Assembly (NCBI GenBank): GCA_948907985.1
Contig: CAQWMM010000013.1
Span: 1 to 44,251, forward strand
Length of the DNA stretch: 44,251 bases
DNA from: an uncultured Bacillota bacterium
GTDB lineage: Bacteria > Bacillota > Dehalobacteriia > UBA4068 > UBA4997
Direction: 5' to 3'
Of the stretch, positions 1 through 7,051 are shown in pieces. Every line of letters begins with the position of its first letter. Within the stretch, counting starts at the first letter, position 1. The notes beneath the pieces are model-generated. The model searched no databases. It was not told the origin of the DNA and was given only the letters and a program-made list of their open reading frames with translations. The translations under genes and the position numbers were made by a program.

Positions 1-22
1 GTTAAAATTAGGAGGAGTTTTT

Positions 23-1849
23 ATGTGTGGCATAGTTGGCTATGTAGGGGGTAAAGAGGCGGCGCCGGTTCTGCTGAAAGGGCTGGCCACTCTGGAATAC
101 CGCGGTTATGATTCCGCTGGCATAGCGGTTTGGCATGATAACAAGATTGAAATGGTTAAGGCGGCCGGCAAGCTGAAAGTTTTGCGCCAGCTGACTGACG
201 AGGGACGCAGCGTGCCCGGTTTTATGGGTATTGGCCACACTCGCTGGGCCACGCATGGCGAGCCGAGCGACGTTAACGCCCATCCGCATCTCAGCCGCTC
301 TGGCCGCTTTGCAGTGGTACATAACGGGATTATTGAAAACTATCAGCAGCTGAAAGCCCGCCTGCAAAAGCGCGGGTATGAATTTGTATCCCAGACGGAT
401 ACCGAGGTTATCGCCCAGTTGGTGGAATACTACTATAACGGCAATATGCTGGAAACTATGGCTAAGCTGTTGGGCGCTTTGGAGGGCGCGTATTCGCTGG
501 GGATAATCTGTGTTGATGAGCCCGAGCATTTTTATGCTGTGCGGCAGGACGCCCCGCTGGTGGTTGGCCTGGGCCAGGGCGAAAATCTGATAGCCTCGGA
601 CGTAGCGGCGCTGTTGGCCTATACGCAAGACGTTTATTATCTGGACGACCGCGAGATTGTGGTGATTTCTGCCGATAAGGTGGAGATTTATGACGCCAGC
701 CTGGATTTGGTGGAAAAGCAGCCCCAGCATATTGACTGGGATGTTTCGGCGGCGGAAAAGGGCGGCTATGAACATTTTATGTTCAAAGAGATTATGGAGC
801 AGCCGGAGAGCGTGCGTAAAACTTTAAGCCCGCGTTTGCAAAACGGCCAAATTGTGCTGGATGATTTTAATATTGACGCGGCGATGTTGGCTAAATTTAA
901 GAAAATTTATATTGTGGCCTGTGGTTCTTCTTATCATGTGGGCGCGGTGGCGAAATATGTTTTGGAGGAAACCACGCGTATCCCGGTGGAGGTGGATATT
1001 GCTTCGGAATTTCGCTATCGCGGCCCGATTATCGGCGCAGATACGCTGATGATTGTAATTTCTCAATCTGGCGAAACCGCCGATACCATTGCGGCAATGC
1101 GCGAGGGGCGGGCGCAGGGGGCGCACGTTCTGGCGATTGTCAACGTGCTGGGCTCCACCATTGCCCGCGAGGCCGACGACGTACTCTACACCTGGGCCGG
1201 GCCGGAGATTGCCGTTGCCTCCACCAAAGCGTATAGTACCCAACTGGCGGTGATTTATCTGATTGCCCTGAAATTTGCCTGTTTGTTGGGCAGGATGACC
1301 GAAAGCGAGCTGGCGGAGTGTTATCAGGCGTTGTTGGCTTTGCCCGACCAGTTGGAACAGACCTTGCAGGATAAAGAAAAAATTCAGTATTTGGCTTCGC
1401 AGCTTTATAACAAGCACAGTATTTTCTTCATTGGCCGTAATCTGGATTATGCGCTGGCTATGGAGGGCAGCCTTAAACTGAAAGAAATTTCTTATATTCA
1501 TTCCGAGGCCTACGCCGGCGGCGAGTTGAAACATGGCACCATCTCGCTGATCGAGCAGGGGACGCTGGTTGTTACCCTGGCCACCTGCGATCGTCTGGTG
1601 GAGAAGATTAAGAGCAACGCCGAAGAGGTTAAGGCCCGCGGCGCTTATTTGCTGGCGGTGGCGGTGGAAGGCGACGAGCGCATGGCCGAGGTGGCCGACG
1701 CTGTTTTCTATGTGCCGAAAACGCATCAGTTGTTCCAGCCTACGCTGACGGTGATCCCCTTGCAGCTTTTCGCTTATTATGTCGCCAGCCAAAAGGGTTG
1801 CAGTATCGACCAACCCAAGAACCTGGCGAAATCGGTTACAGTGGAATAA
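23..1849 (+). CDS. glmS: Glutamine-fructose-6-phosphate aminotransferase (isomerizing)
   Basis: This cytosolic enzyme makes glucosamine-6-phosphate from fructose-6-phosphate and glutamine, the first committed step to UDP-GlcNAc for peptidoglycan. The 608 residues match the usual family length. The N-terminal class II glutamine amidotransferase domain starts MCGIVGYVG, with Cys2 as nucleophile after removal of Met1. Two SIS sugar-isomerase domains follow, with CGSSYHVG and SQSGETADT in the first, and the C-terminus LAKSVTVE is the conserved tail. An AGGAGG site at 11-16 supports the start. Only a few bases upstream are visible, so a leader ribozyme (the glmS riboswitch found in many Bacillota) cannot be judged. 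A small membrane protein gene follows after 36 bp and is probably co-transcribed. Confidence 0.98.
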   Translation: MCGIVGYVGGKEAAPVLLKGLATLEYRGYDSAGIAVWHDNKIEMVKAAGKLKVLRQLTDEGRSVPGFMGIGHTRWATHGEPSDVNAHPHLSRSGRFAVVHNGIIENYQQLKARLQKRGYEFVSQTDTEVIAQLVEYYYNGNMLETMAKLLGALEGAYSLGIICVDEPEHFYAVRQDAPLVVGLGQGENLIASDVAALLAYTQDVYYLDDREIVVISADKVEIYDASLDLVEKQPQHIDWDVSAAEKGGYEHFMFKEIMEQPESVRKTLSPRLQNGQIVLDDFNIDAAMLAKFKKIYIVACGSSYHVGAVAKYVLEETTRIPVEVDIASEFRYRGPIIGADTLMIVISQSGETADTIAAMREGRAQGAHVLAIVNVLGSTIAREADDVLYTWAGPEIAVASTKAYSTQLAVIYLIALKFACLLGRMTESELAECYQALLALPDQLEQTLQDKEKIQYLASQLYNKHSIFFIGRNLDYALAMEGSLKLKEISYIHSEAYAGGELKHGTISLIEQGTLVVTLATCDRLVEKIKSNAEEVKARGAYLLAVAVEGDERMAEVADAVFYVPKTHQLFQPTLTVIPLQLFAYYVASQKGCSIDQPKNLAKSVTVE

Positions 1850-1885
1850 TTTTTAGCCGGGTAGCGTGTAAAGGAGATTTGGCCG

Positions 1886-2428
1886 ATGAAAAAACGCAGC
1901 GTTGTGATGTATAACATGATTTTCCCGGTTTTTATAATTTTTTCACCCATGATTATGATTATGCTGCCGTTTGCGGAGCCGCTTTGGGCGTTTGTCTGGC
2001 TGCTGCTGATTGTAGGCGGCAATCTGGTTCTGGATTGGGTGGTTACGGCGCTGGCGCTGCGTTGGCAGAAAATCCCCAATGTCAGGCAGAAGTCCCTGTC
2101 GGCGCTGTTGCGGGTTTGGCTGGCTGGTTTTGCCGCGGATTTTTTGAGTTCGCTGATGCTGCTGGCTGTTATGCTGATAGATAACGATTGGATTTACCAA
2201 AATATTCACTCATATTTTTACAACAATGTTTTTGAAGGCCCCTTTGCTCTGGCCTACACGCTGGCGGCCATTTTGTTTGGCGGCGCGCTGATTTACCGCT
2301 TTAATATAAATTGGGCGCTGGAGCCAGTGGATATAACTGACGAGCAGCGCCGGCGCACCGCTTTAACGCTGGCAGTTCTCACTGCGCCTTGGCTCTTTTT
2401 GTTGCCGACCAGGCTTTTTTATGTTTAA
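1886..2428 (+). CDS. Small multi-pass membrane protein of unknown function
   Basis: I do not recognise the family with certainty. The 180 residues hold about four hydrophobic stretches (near residues 10-30, 34-55, 75-98 and 120-140) plus a final one near 158-175, so it is an integral membrane protein with short loops and no obvious catalytic motif. AAGGAG at 1871-1876 decides the start at 1886. It lies 36 bp after glmS on the same strand and is followed by a strong terminator, so the two probably form one transcription unit. Confidence 0.75.
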   Translation: MKKRSVVMYNMIFPVFIIFSPMIMIMLPFAEPLWAFVWLLLIVGGNLVLDWVVTALALRWQKIPNVRQKSLSALLRVWLAGFAADFLSSLMLLAVMLIDNDWIYQNIHSYFYNNVFEGPFALAYTLAAILFGGALIYRFNINWALEPVDITDEQRRRTALTLAVLTAPWLFLLPTRLFYV

Positions 2429-2481
2429 GAAATGCGTATAATTGGTATACTAAAGGCCAGCTGATGAATAGGAGATAATTT

Positions 2482-2520
2482 AAAGCCCCATACGCTGCAA
2501 ATTTGCGTATGGGGTTTTAA
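2482..2520 (+). terminator. Rho-independent terminator after the glmS operon
   Basis: A perfect 10-bp stem (CCCCATACGC / GCGTATGGGG) with a 9-nt loop is followed by a short T run (TTTTAA). It separates the glmS unit from the HicAB promoter 7 bp further on. Confidence 0.85.
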
Positions 2521-2526
2521 TGTCTC

Positions 2527-2555
2527 TTGACATACGTGTTAATACGTGTTAATAT
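2527..2555 (+). promoter_or_regulatory. hicAB promoter with tandem-repeat operator
   Basis: TTGACA (2527-2532), a 17-bp spacer and TAATAT (2550-2555). The spacer and -10 are made of two perfect head-to-tail copies of TACGTGTTAA (2533-2542 and 2543-2552), a likely binding site for the HicB antitoxin. Repression by HicB is inferred from known hicAB autoregulation. Confidence 0.7.
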
Positions 2556-2575
2556 TGTTTGGGGTGGTTTTGTTA

Positions 2576-2758
2576 ATGCGATATAATGAATTGATAAGAG
2601 AATTACGTAAAATAAAGTGTAAAATAATAAGAGAGGGCAGTAACCATGCAATTTGGTTCAGCCCAATTACTGGCAAAACCTTTCCGGTTAGTCGGCATGG
2701 TGCAGAAGAAGTGCCATCCGGAACACTTAAATCAATCAAACGGGACGCAGGTTTGTAA
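2576..2758 (+). CDS. hicA: HicA family mRNA interferase toxin
   Basis: HicA toxins are small double-stranded-RNA-binding-fold ribonucleases that cut mRNA until neutralised by HicB. The 60-residue product has the family layout: an N-terminal LIRELRKIKCK helix, then REGSNHAIW with the catalytic His, the strand TGKTFPVSRH, and the C-terminal helix GTLKSIKRDAGL. An in-frame ATG 30 bp upstream exists, but the G-rich site GGGGTGG (2561-2567) and the family's usual MxxxELIREL start point to 2576. hicB follows after 18 bp. The order toxin-antitoxin is normal for hicAB. Confidence 0.92.
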   Translation: MRYNELIRELRKIKCKIIREGSNHAIWFSPITGKTFPVSRHGAEEVPSGTLKSIKRDAGL

Positions 2759-2776
2759 TATAAAGGGGTGGTTGAT

Positions 2777-3172
2777 ATGGCTAAATATGTTTATCCGGCA
2801 ATTTTTACACCAGAAGAAAGTGGTTATTCGGTAATGTTTCCGGATTTTGCCAGTTGTTATACCTCTGGTGTAAATTTATCAGAGGCTATTGCTATGGCTA
2901 ATGATGTGCTTTGTTTAACATTGTATGATTTGGAGGAGAGCGGTCAGGAAATTCCTGTATCATCTTCTATTAAGGAAATAGCGGTTGATAGTACGTCATT
3001 TGTCAGTTTGATTAGTTGTGATACTTTGGATTATCGCAAGTTCTTTGATAATAGAGCGGTGAAAAAAACATTGACAATACCGGCCTGGCTAAACACTATG
3101 GCAGAAAAACAGAATATAAATTTCTCGTTAGTTTTGCAGCAGGCCCTGAAACAGGAACTGCATATTTCATAA
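2777..3172 (+). CDS. hicB: HicB family antitoxin
   Basis: This is the antitoxin partner of HicA. The N-terminal half is the degenerate RNase H-like HicB fold (YPAIFTPEESGYSVMFPDF, then ASCYTSGVNLSEAIAMANDVL). The C-terminal part (KKTLTIPAWLNTMAEKQNI and onward) is a ribbon-helix-helix DNA-binding domain, which marks the RHH-type HicB that represses its own operon. AAAGGGG (2762-2768) places the start at ATG 2777 rather than the GTG at 2768. The gene ends 3 bp from the convergent symporter gene. Confidence 0.92.
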   Translation: MAKYVYPAIFTPEESGYSVMFPDFASCYTSGVNLSEAIAMANDVLCLTLYDLEESGQEIPVSSSIKEIAVDSTSFVSLISCDTLDYRKFFDNRAVKKTLTIPAWLNTMAEKQNINFSLVLQQALKQELHIS

Positions 3173-3175
3173 AAA

Positions 3176-4552
3176 TTATTTTTTGCCGTCCAGCGCAAGG
3201 TCGAGCAGCAGAATTAGCACGGCGGCCAGCAGGCCGAGGAAGAGCGTGTCAAAGGGCAGGGGCAGGCCGCGGGCCAGCAGCATAACCAGAACGCCGATGG
3301 TGCTGCTGGCAATGGCCGCGGCGGGGCGGATACGGCCTGGCAGAAAAAGAGCGGTCGTCATCGGGGCCAGCAGCACAACGGCGCGCAGGCCCATTGACAT
3401 TGAACCCCAGCTTAAAATAGCGCTGCCCAGGTTGCCAAGGGTAAACAGTGCAGAAACGATTAAGGTAGCCAGGATAATCAGGCGCGATACCAGCAGCAGC
3501 TTTTTGCCGTCGGCCTGGCGATTGATGAAATTTTTATAAATATCGTTGCTGATGATCGTACCAAAGCCCAGCGCCATGCCGGAGCCGGTGCCAACGACGG
3601 CAATCAGCAGGGTAGCCAGAGCCACGCCAGCCAGCGGCGCGGGCAGAAAATTCAGGATAAAGCTGGGGAAAGCTTCGGCTGCATTAATCTGCGGGAAGTG
3701 GATTTGCATATACATACCCACAAACAGACTGAAAAAGCCGATAGGCGGCGTTAAAGTGGCGGCGAACAGACAGCCCTTGACAGCCTCGCGGTTGGAGCGG
3801 CCAGCCAGCGCAGCCTGGATGTAGGTTTGGGTGGAGATTACCCCCAGCGCCACGTTTAGCCCTACGCCAAAATCGGTGCCGAACCCCCGCGCAAACATAT
3901 TCATATACTGCGCCTTGGGCAGAGCCGCGTAAAACTCGGCCAGGCCGCCGTTCATTTTAATAGCCATAAGCCCGCAGGCCACCGTCGCCAGATAGAGCAG
4001 CGCCAGCTTAACCAGCCCCAGCAGGCCGCTGCCTTTGATGCCGCCGAACAATACATAGCAGGCCATAATGATAATGCTGACAAGAGAACACCAAAAGGGG
4101 TTAAGGCCGAACATTGAGCCAAGCAGGGCATTGGCGGCCAAAATCTGCGCCACAATGTTCAGCACAATGCCAATGGCGGTGAGGATTGAAGTTACCAGAC
4201 CGGCGGTTTGGCCGTATTCGGCGCTGATAATTTCCTGAATGGTGGTGCAGTCGCTTTGGCGCACCGGCCGGGCATAAATTGCAGCCAGCAGCACGCAGCC
4301 CAACGACGCCCCCAGAGTGAACCACCAGGCCGAAAAGCCATAGTTAAAACCAAGCTCGGCCGTCCCGATGGTGGAGCTGCCGCCAATCAATGTGCCGGTG
4401 ATGATGCCGGCCACCAGCAGCGCCCCGGCGCTTTTGCCGCCGGTGTTAAAGTCGGCGGCGTTTTTTACGCGTCGTCCGGAAAATATGCCTAACGACATAA
4501 TAATTAAAAGAGTTGCAATGATACTGATAATATGGATGATGCTTAGCGTCAT
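3176..4552 (-). CDS. Sodium:solute symporter (SSS) family transporter
   Basis: The 458 residues form about 12-13 membrane helices with the SSS signature: an opening helix then SGRRVKNAADFNTGGKS, and a TGTLIGGSSTIGTAELGFNYG segment that corresponds to the broken first core helix of LeuT-fold transporters. GTGSGMALGFGTIISNDIY is the conserved later helix with the sodium-site serines. Such proteins import a small solute (amino acid, sugar, vitamin or carboxylate) with sodium; the substrate cannot be told here. AGGAGG lies just upstream (4561-4566), and the start codon overlaps the stop of the DUF3870 gene by 4 bp (ATGA), showing translational coupling. Confidence 0.9.
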   Translation of the reverse strand: MTLSIIHIISIIATLLIIMSLGIFSGRRVKNAADFNTGGKSAGALLVAGIITGTLIGGSSTIGTAELGFNYGFSAWWFTLGASLGCVLLAAIYARPVRQSDCTTIQEIISAEYGQTAGLVTSILTAIGIVLNIVAQILAANALLGSMFGLNPFWCSLVSIIIMACYVLFGGIKGSGLLGLVKLALLYLATVACGLMAIKMNGGLAEFYAALPKAQYMNMFARGFGTDFGVGLNVALGVISTQTYIQAALAGRSNREAVKGCLFAATLTPPIGFFSLFVGMYMQIHFPQINAAEAFPSFILNFLPAPLAGVALATLLIAVVGTGSGMALGFGTIISNDIYKNFINRQADGKKLLLVSRLIILATLIVSALFTLGNLGSAILSWGSMSMGLRAVVLLAPMTTALFLPGRIRPAAAIASSTIGVLVMLLARGLPLPFDTLFLGLLAAVLILLLDLALDGKK

Positions 4553-4899
4553 CTTGACACCTCCTGATTCCTGGCGCAGGCCTCAGTATATTGGGCGGCA
4601 ATCATTTTAACGGCGGATAGCAAGGCCTTTTTTAAGGGGCCGAAATACACCTGCTGCAAAAGCCGGGCCAGCGGCTCCGCCCCCTGGCGCAGATCATAGC
4701 CGCACAGCAGACTGGCTAAAAAATCTCTGGCTGCCTGGGTAACGAAAGAAACCTCGGCCTGTTCAATACAGCCGCTTTCCCGGTTGACAATCACCACCAA
4801 AACCAAATTGTCATAAAGCCGTTGGGCAGATGTGCCTACCGGCAGTTTGGCATAAGCCGCTAAAAGTATTTTATCTAACTGGGGTTGCCATTGGTTCAT
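4549..4899 (-). CDS. DUF3870 domain protein
   Basis: A 116-residue soluble protein resembling DUF3870: AYAKLPVGTSAQRLYDNLVL near residues 14-33, a central NRESGCIEQAEVSFVTQAARDF, then LLCGYDL, and a C-terminal VYFGPLKKALLSAVKM helix. Members are small proteins of unknown biochemical role found near transporters and catabolic genes; here it is translationally coupled (4-bp overlap) to an SSS symporter, so a role linked to that substrate is plausible. The reading frame stays open further upstream, but ATG 4899 matches the start of family similarity. Its ribosome binding site (GAAAAGAG) is weak. Confidence 0.75.
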   Translation of the reverse strand: MNQWQPQLDKILLAAYAKLPVGTSAQRLYDNLVLVVIVNRESGCIEQAEVSFVTQAARDFLASLLCGYDLRQGAEPLARLLQQVYFGPLKKALLSAVKMIAAQYTEACARNQEVSR

Positions 4900-4930
4900 G
4901 TTATCAACTCTTTTCTGGTTATAAATTTTA

Positions 4931-4975
4931 AGCCGGCAAAAGAACCGGTTTTGGCAACCGATTTTTTTGCCGGCT
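4931..4975 (-). other. Long hairpin in the 5' leader of the DUF3870-symporter operon
   Basis: Two 20-bp arms (18 of 20 paired) enclose a 5-nt loop TTGGC, 32 bp upstream of the DUF3870 start and inside a leader of about 145 nt. No T run follows in the direction of transcription, so it is more likely a structured leader or protein target than a terminator. Confidence 0.55.
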
Positions 4976-5051
4976 CCTGTCTGGCTGCTGCCGCACCGGC
5001 AAGCGCGGCCACCAAACAAAACAGCTTTGAACACTTGATAATATCATTTAT

Positions 5052-5080
5052 ATTATACTCCCGGGTTTGTGGAAAAGCAA
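5052..5080 (-). promoter_or_regulatory. Promoter of the DUF3870-symporter operon
   Basis: On the minus strand, TTGCTT (5075-5080), a 17-bp spacer and TATAAT (5052-5057). It points to transcription starting near 5045, giving a leader of about 145 nt. Confidence 0.6.
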
Positions 5081-5111
5081 TAGTTTTATTAAAAAATCTG
5101 TATAAATCATC

Positions 5112-5140
5112 TTGACAATCGGCAGATTAGGGGGTATAAT
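5112..5140 (+). promoter_or_regulatory. cysK promoter
   Basis: A perfect consensus TTGACA (5112-5117), 17-bp spacer and TATAAT (5135-5140). Just downstream, an imperfect dyad CCTA-N9-TAGG (5145-5161) overlaps the expected start site and could be an operator for a sulfur regulator; the regulator is not identifiable. Confidence 0.85.
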
Positions 5141-5197
5141 AAAACCTATTAAATAACTAGGCTTAATAAACGTATAAAAATAGGGGGTTTTTTAAAG

Positions 5198-6127
5198 ATG
5201 AAGATTGCTAAGAGTTTTACCGATTTGATAGGACATACGCCGCTTTTAGAGCTGCAAAATTATAACCGTGCGGAGGGGCTGGCGGCGACGATTATCGCCA
5301 AACTGGAGTATTTTAATCCGGCGGGCAGCGTTAAAGACCGCGTGGCGGCGGCGATGTTGGCGGCGGCGGAGGCTGAGGGCAAGCTGGGCCAGGATGCGGT
5401 GATTATTGAGCCGACCAGCGGCAACACCGGTATTGGCCTGGCGGCAGTGGCCGCGGCGCGGGGCTGGCGGCTTGTTTTAACTATGCCGGAAACCATGAGC
5501 GTGGAGCGGCGCAATCTGCTGAAAGCCTATGGCGCAGAGCTGGTGCTGACCGAGGGCGCTAAGGGTATGAAAGGGGCGATTGCCAAAGCCGAGGAGTTGG
5601 CGGCGGCCACGCCGAACAGTTTTATCCCCGGCCAGTTTAGCAATCCGGCCAACCCGGATGTGCATAGGCGCACTACTGGCCCGGAGATTTGGCAGGATAC
5701 CGACGGCAAAGTGGATATTTTTGTAGCCGGCGTGGGTACTGGCGGTACGGTTTCCGGCGTGGGCGCTTATCTGAAAGAACAGAATCCGCAAATTAAAGTG
5801 GTGGCGGTAGAGCCGGCTGGCTCGCCGGTTTTATCTAAAGGCCAGGCCGGGGCGCATAAAATCCAGGGCATTGGCGCGGGCTTTGTGCCGCAAACTTTGA
5901 ACACCGGCATTTATGATGAGGTGATCACTGTAGAAGACGCTGACGCGATGGCGACCGGTAAGGCGATTGCTCATCGGGAAGGCGTTTTGGTGGGAATTTC
6001 TTCCGGCGCGGCGGTCTGGGCGGCCACCCAGTTGGCTAAACGCCCGGAGAACCGGGGCAAAATGATTGTGGCGCTGCTGCCGGATACCGGCGAGCGCTAT
6101 CTTTCTACGCCAATGTTTGAAGTCTAG
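5198..6127 (+). CDS. cysK: Cysteine synthase A (O-acetylserine sulfhydrylase)
   Basis: This PLP enzyme converts O-acetylserine and sulfide to cysteine and acetate, the last step of cysteine synthesis. The 309 residues are the normal length. The PLP lysine is Lys46 in NPAGSVKDR; TSGNTGIGLA is the substrate loop, GVGTGGTVSGVG binds the PLP phosphate, and GISSGAAV follows. The C-terminus LLPDTGERYLSTPMFEV is the CysK hallmark. AGGGGG at 5182-5187 precedes the start. It stands alone behind a perfect consensus promoter and is followed by a remnant of a second cysK end and a terminator. Confidence 0.97.
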   Translation: MKIAKSFTDLIGHTPLLELQNYNRAEGLAATIIAKLEYFNPAGSVKDRVAAAMLAAAEAEGKLGQDAVIIEPTSGNTGIGLAAVAAARGWRLVLTMPETMSVERRNLLKAYGAELVLTEGAKGMKGAIAKAEELAAATPNSFIPGQFSNPANPDVHRRTTGPEIWQDTDGKVDIFVAGVGTGGTVSGVGAYLKEQNPQIKVVAVEPAGSPVLSKGQAGAHKIQGIGAGFVPQTLNTGIYDEVITVEDADAMATGKAIAHREGVLVGISSGAAVWAATQLAKRPENRGKMIVALLPDTGERYLSTPMFEV

Positions 6128-6170
6128 GAGTCAGGTTGGTTTTAGGCGAGAATTACGGCTGAAGGCAAGC

Positions 6171-6210
6171 CGGCGAACGTTATCTCTCTACGCCAATGTT
6201 TGAAGTCTAA
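6171..6210 (+). pseudogene. Relic of the 3' end of a second cysK
   Basis: These 40 bp match the last 40 bp of cysK (6088-6127) at 36 positions. Read in frame they give GERYLSTPMFEV and a stop, identical in protein to the real cysK end: all four differences are silent (GAG/GAA, CGC/CGT, CTT/CTC, and TAG/TAA). The remnant therefore diverged while still coding and was later cut down to its tail, probably by recombination between tandem cysK copies. It has no start and no function of its own is expected. Confidence 0.75.
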
Positions 6211-6220
6211 GATATAAAGC

Positions 6221-6263
6221 AAAACCGTCCGTCCCTGTATGATTTGGGGCGGGCGGTTTGTTA
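6221..6263 (+). terminator. Terminator after cysK
   Basis: Inverted repeat AACCGTCCGTCCC / GGGGCGGGCGGTT with two G-T pairs, a loop of about 10 nt and a short T-rich tail (TTTGTTATT). It lies beyond the cysK relic. Confidence 0.75.
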
Positions 6264-6272
6264 TTAAGCAAA

Positions 6273-6310
6273 GCAACAGTGCGCCGCCGCTCCCGTTGAA
6301 AACGGCGGCG
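6273..6310. repeat. GC-rich hairpin repeat, copy A
   Basis: Starts GCAACAG, then a stem CGCCGCCG / CGGCGGCG around CTCCCGTTGAAAA. A near copy is at 40546-40583. It sits 5 bp beyond the stop of the minus-strand gene at 6315 and may help end transcription, although no T run follows. Confidence 0.6.
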
Positions 6311-6314
6311 ATTG

Positions 6315-6980
6315 TTAGTTGATAGGCAACGGCGGCTCATTGTTCTGGCGAAGAGCGCTGAAATGGCTGCCCTCCGGCAGAGAACGCAGCACTCGGTGAT
6401 CGGCGTTGGCGGCGGCCGGGTGCAGCTTAGCCAGGGTTTGGAAGATTTCCGGGTGCCAGGCCGGTTTAATATCCAGATACATTTGACCGTCTAAATCGTC
6501 AACGATTGTTAGTCGCACTTTGTTGGAAAGAAACGATTTATTAAGTTCTTCAAAAAATATGCCGACGATTCGGTCGCGCCGCATTGCATGGCCGGGCATT
6601 ACCAGCCAACAATCGCCAATATAAATGGGAACTTTCGGCCAGGGCTGGCGGCGAATATCCTCATCCAGCACCGAATAGGGATCGGCGGCGGCGCTGTCCG
6701 GCAGAAAGCGGCTTAAATCGCGGCGCAGGCGGCCGGTGTAGTTCAGCCGCGTAACCAGACGCGTCAGCAGGTAGCCCAGGCTGATACCAAAGGCGGTCAG
6801 GTTTATGCAGGCAATCGCACCCATTAAATAAGGATAACTGTCATAAAACCAGACCAGCGGGCCGTAAAACAGTTCAATTTGTGCATAACCAAGCGCGCAG
6901 TACAGCACGAACCAGAAAATGCCCAGCCGCAGTTTGCCGCCAAAATAAGCGCGCATTGCTTTTTTTATGGAAAAACGCAT
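6315..6980 (-). CDS. Membrane-anchored protein of unknown function
   Basis: I do not recognise this family. The 221-residue product opens with a basic segment (MRFSKKAM-like) and two hydrophobic helices near residues 20-40 and 53-78, followed by a soluble domain of about 140 residues containing DPYSVLDEDIRRQPWPKVPI and a strand-rich part with IGDCWLVMPG. This resembles small sensor or stress proteins with two N-terminal helices and a cytosolic domain. GAGG 7 bp upstream favours ATG 6980 over the upstream ATG at 7025. The gene lies downstream of the BlaR1-like gene on the same strand with a 71-bp gap. Confidence 0.6.
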   Translation of the reverse strand: MRFSIKKAMRAYFGGKLRLGIFWFVLYCALGYAQIELFYGPLVWFYDSYPYLMGAIACINLTAFGISLGYLLTRLVTRLNYTGRLRRDLSRFLPDSAAADPYSVLDEDIRRQPWPKVPIYIGDCWLVMPGHAMRRDRIVGIFFEELNKSFLSNKVRLTIVDDLDGQMYLDIKPAWHPEIFQTLAKLHPAAANADHRVLRSLPEGSHFSALRQNNEPPLPIN

Positions 6981-7051
6981 ATTCAAACCTCGCAAAAATC
7001 CTTTATTTGACAAAATTATATACATAATTGCTTATTTTGTCAATAGGCTTT

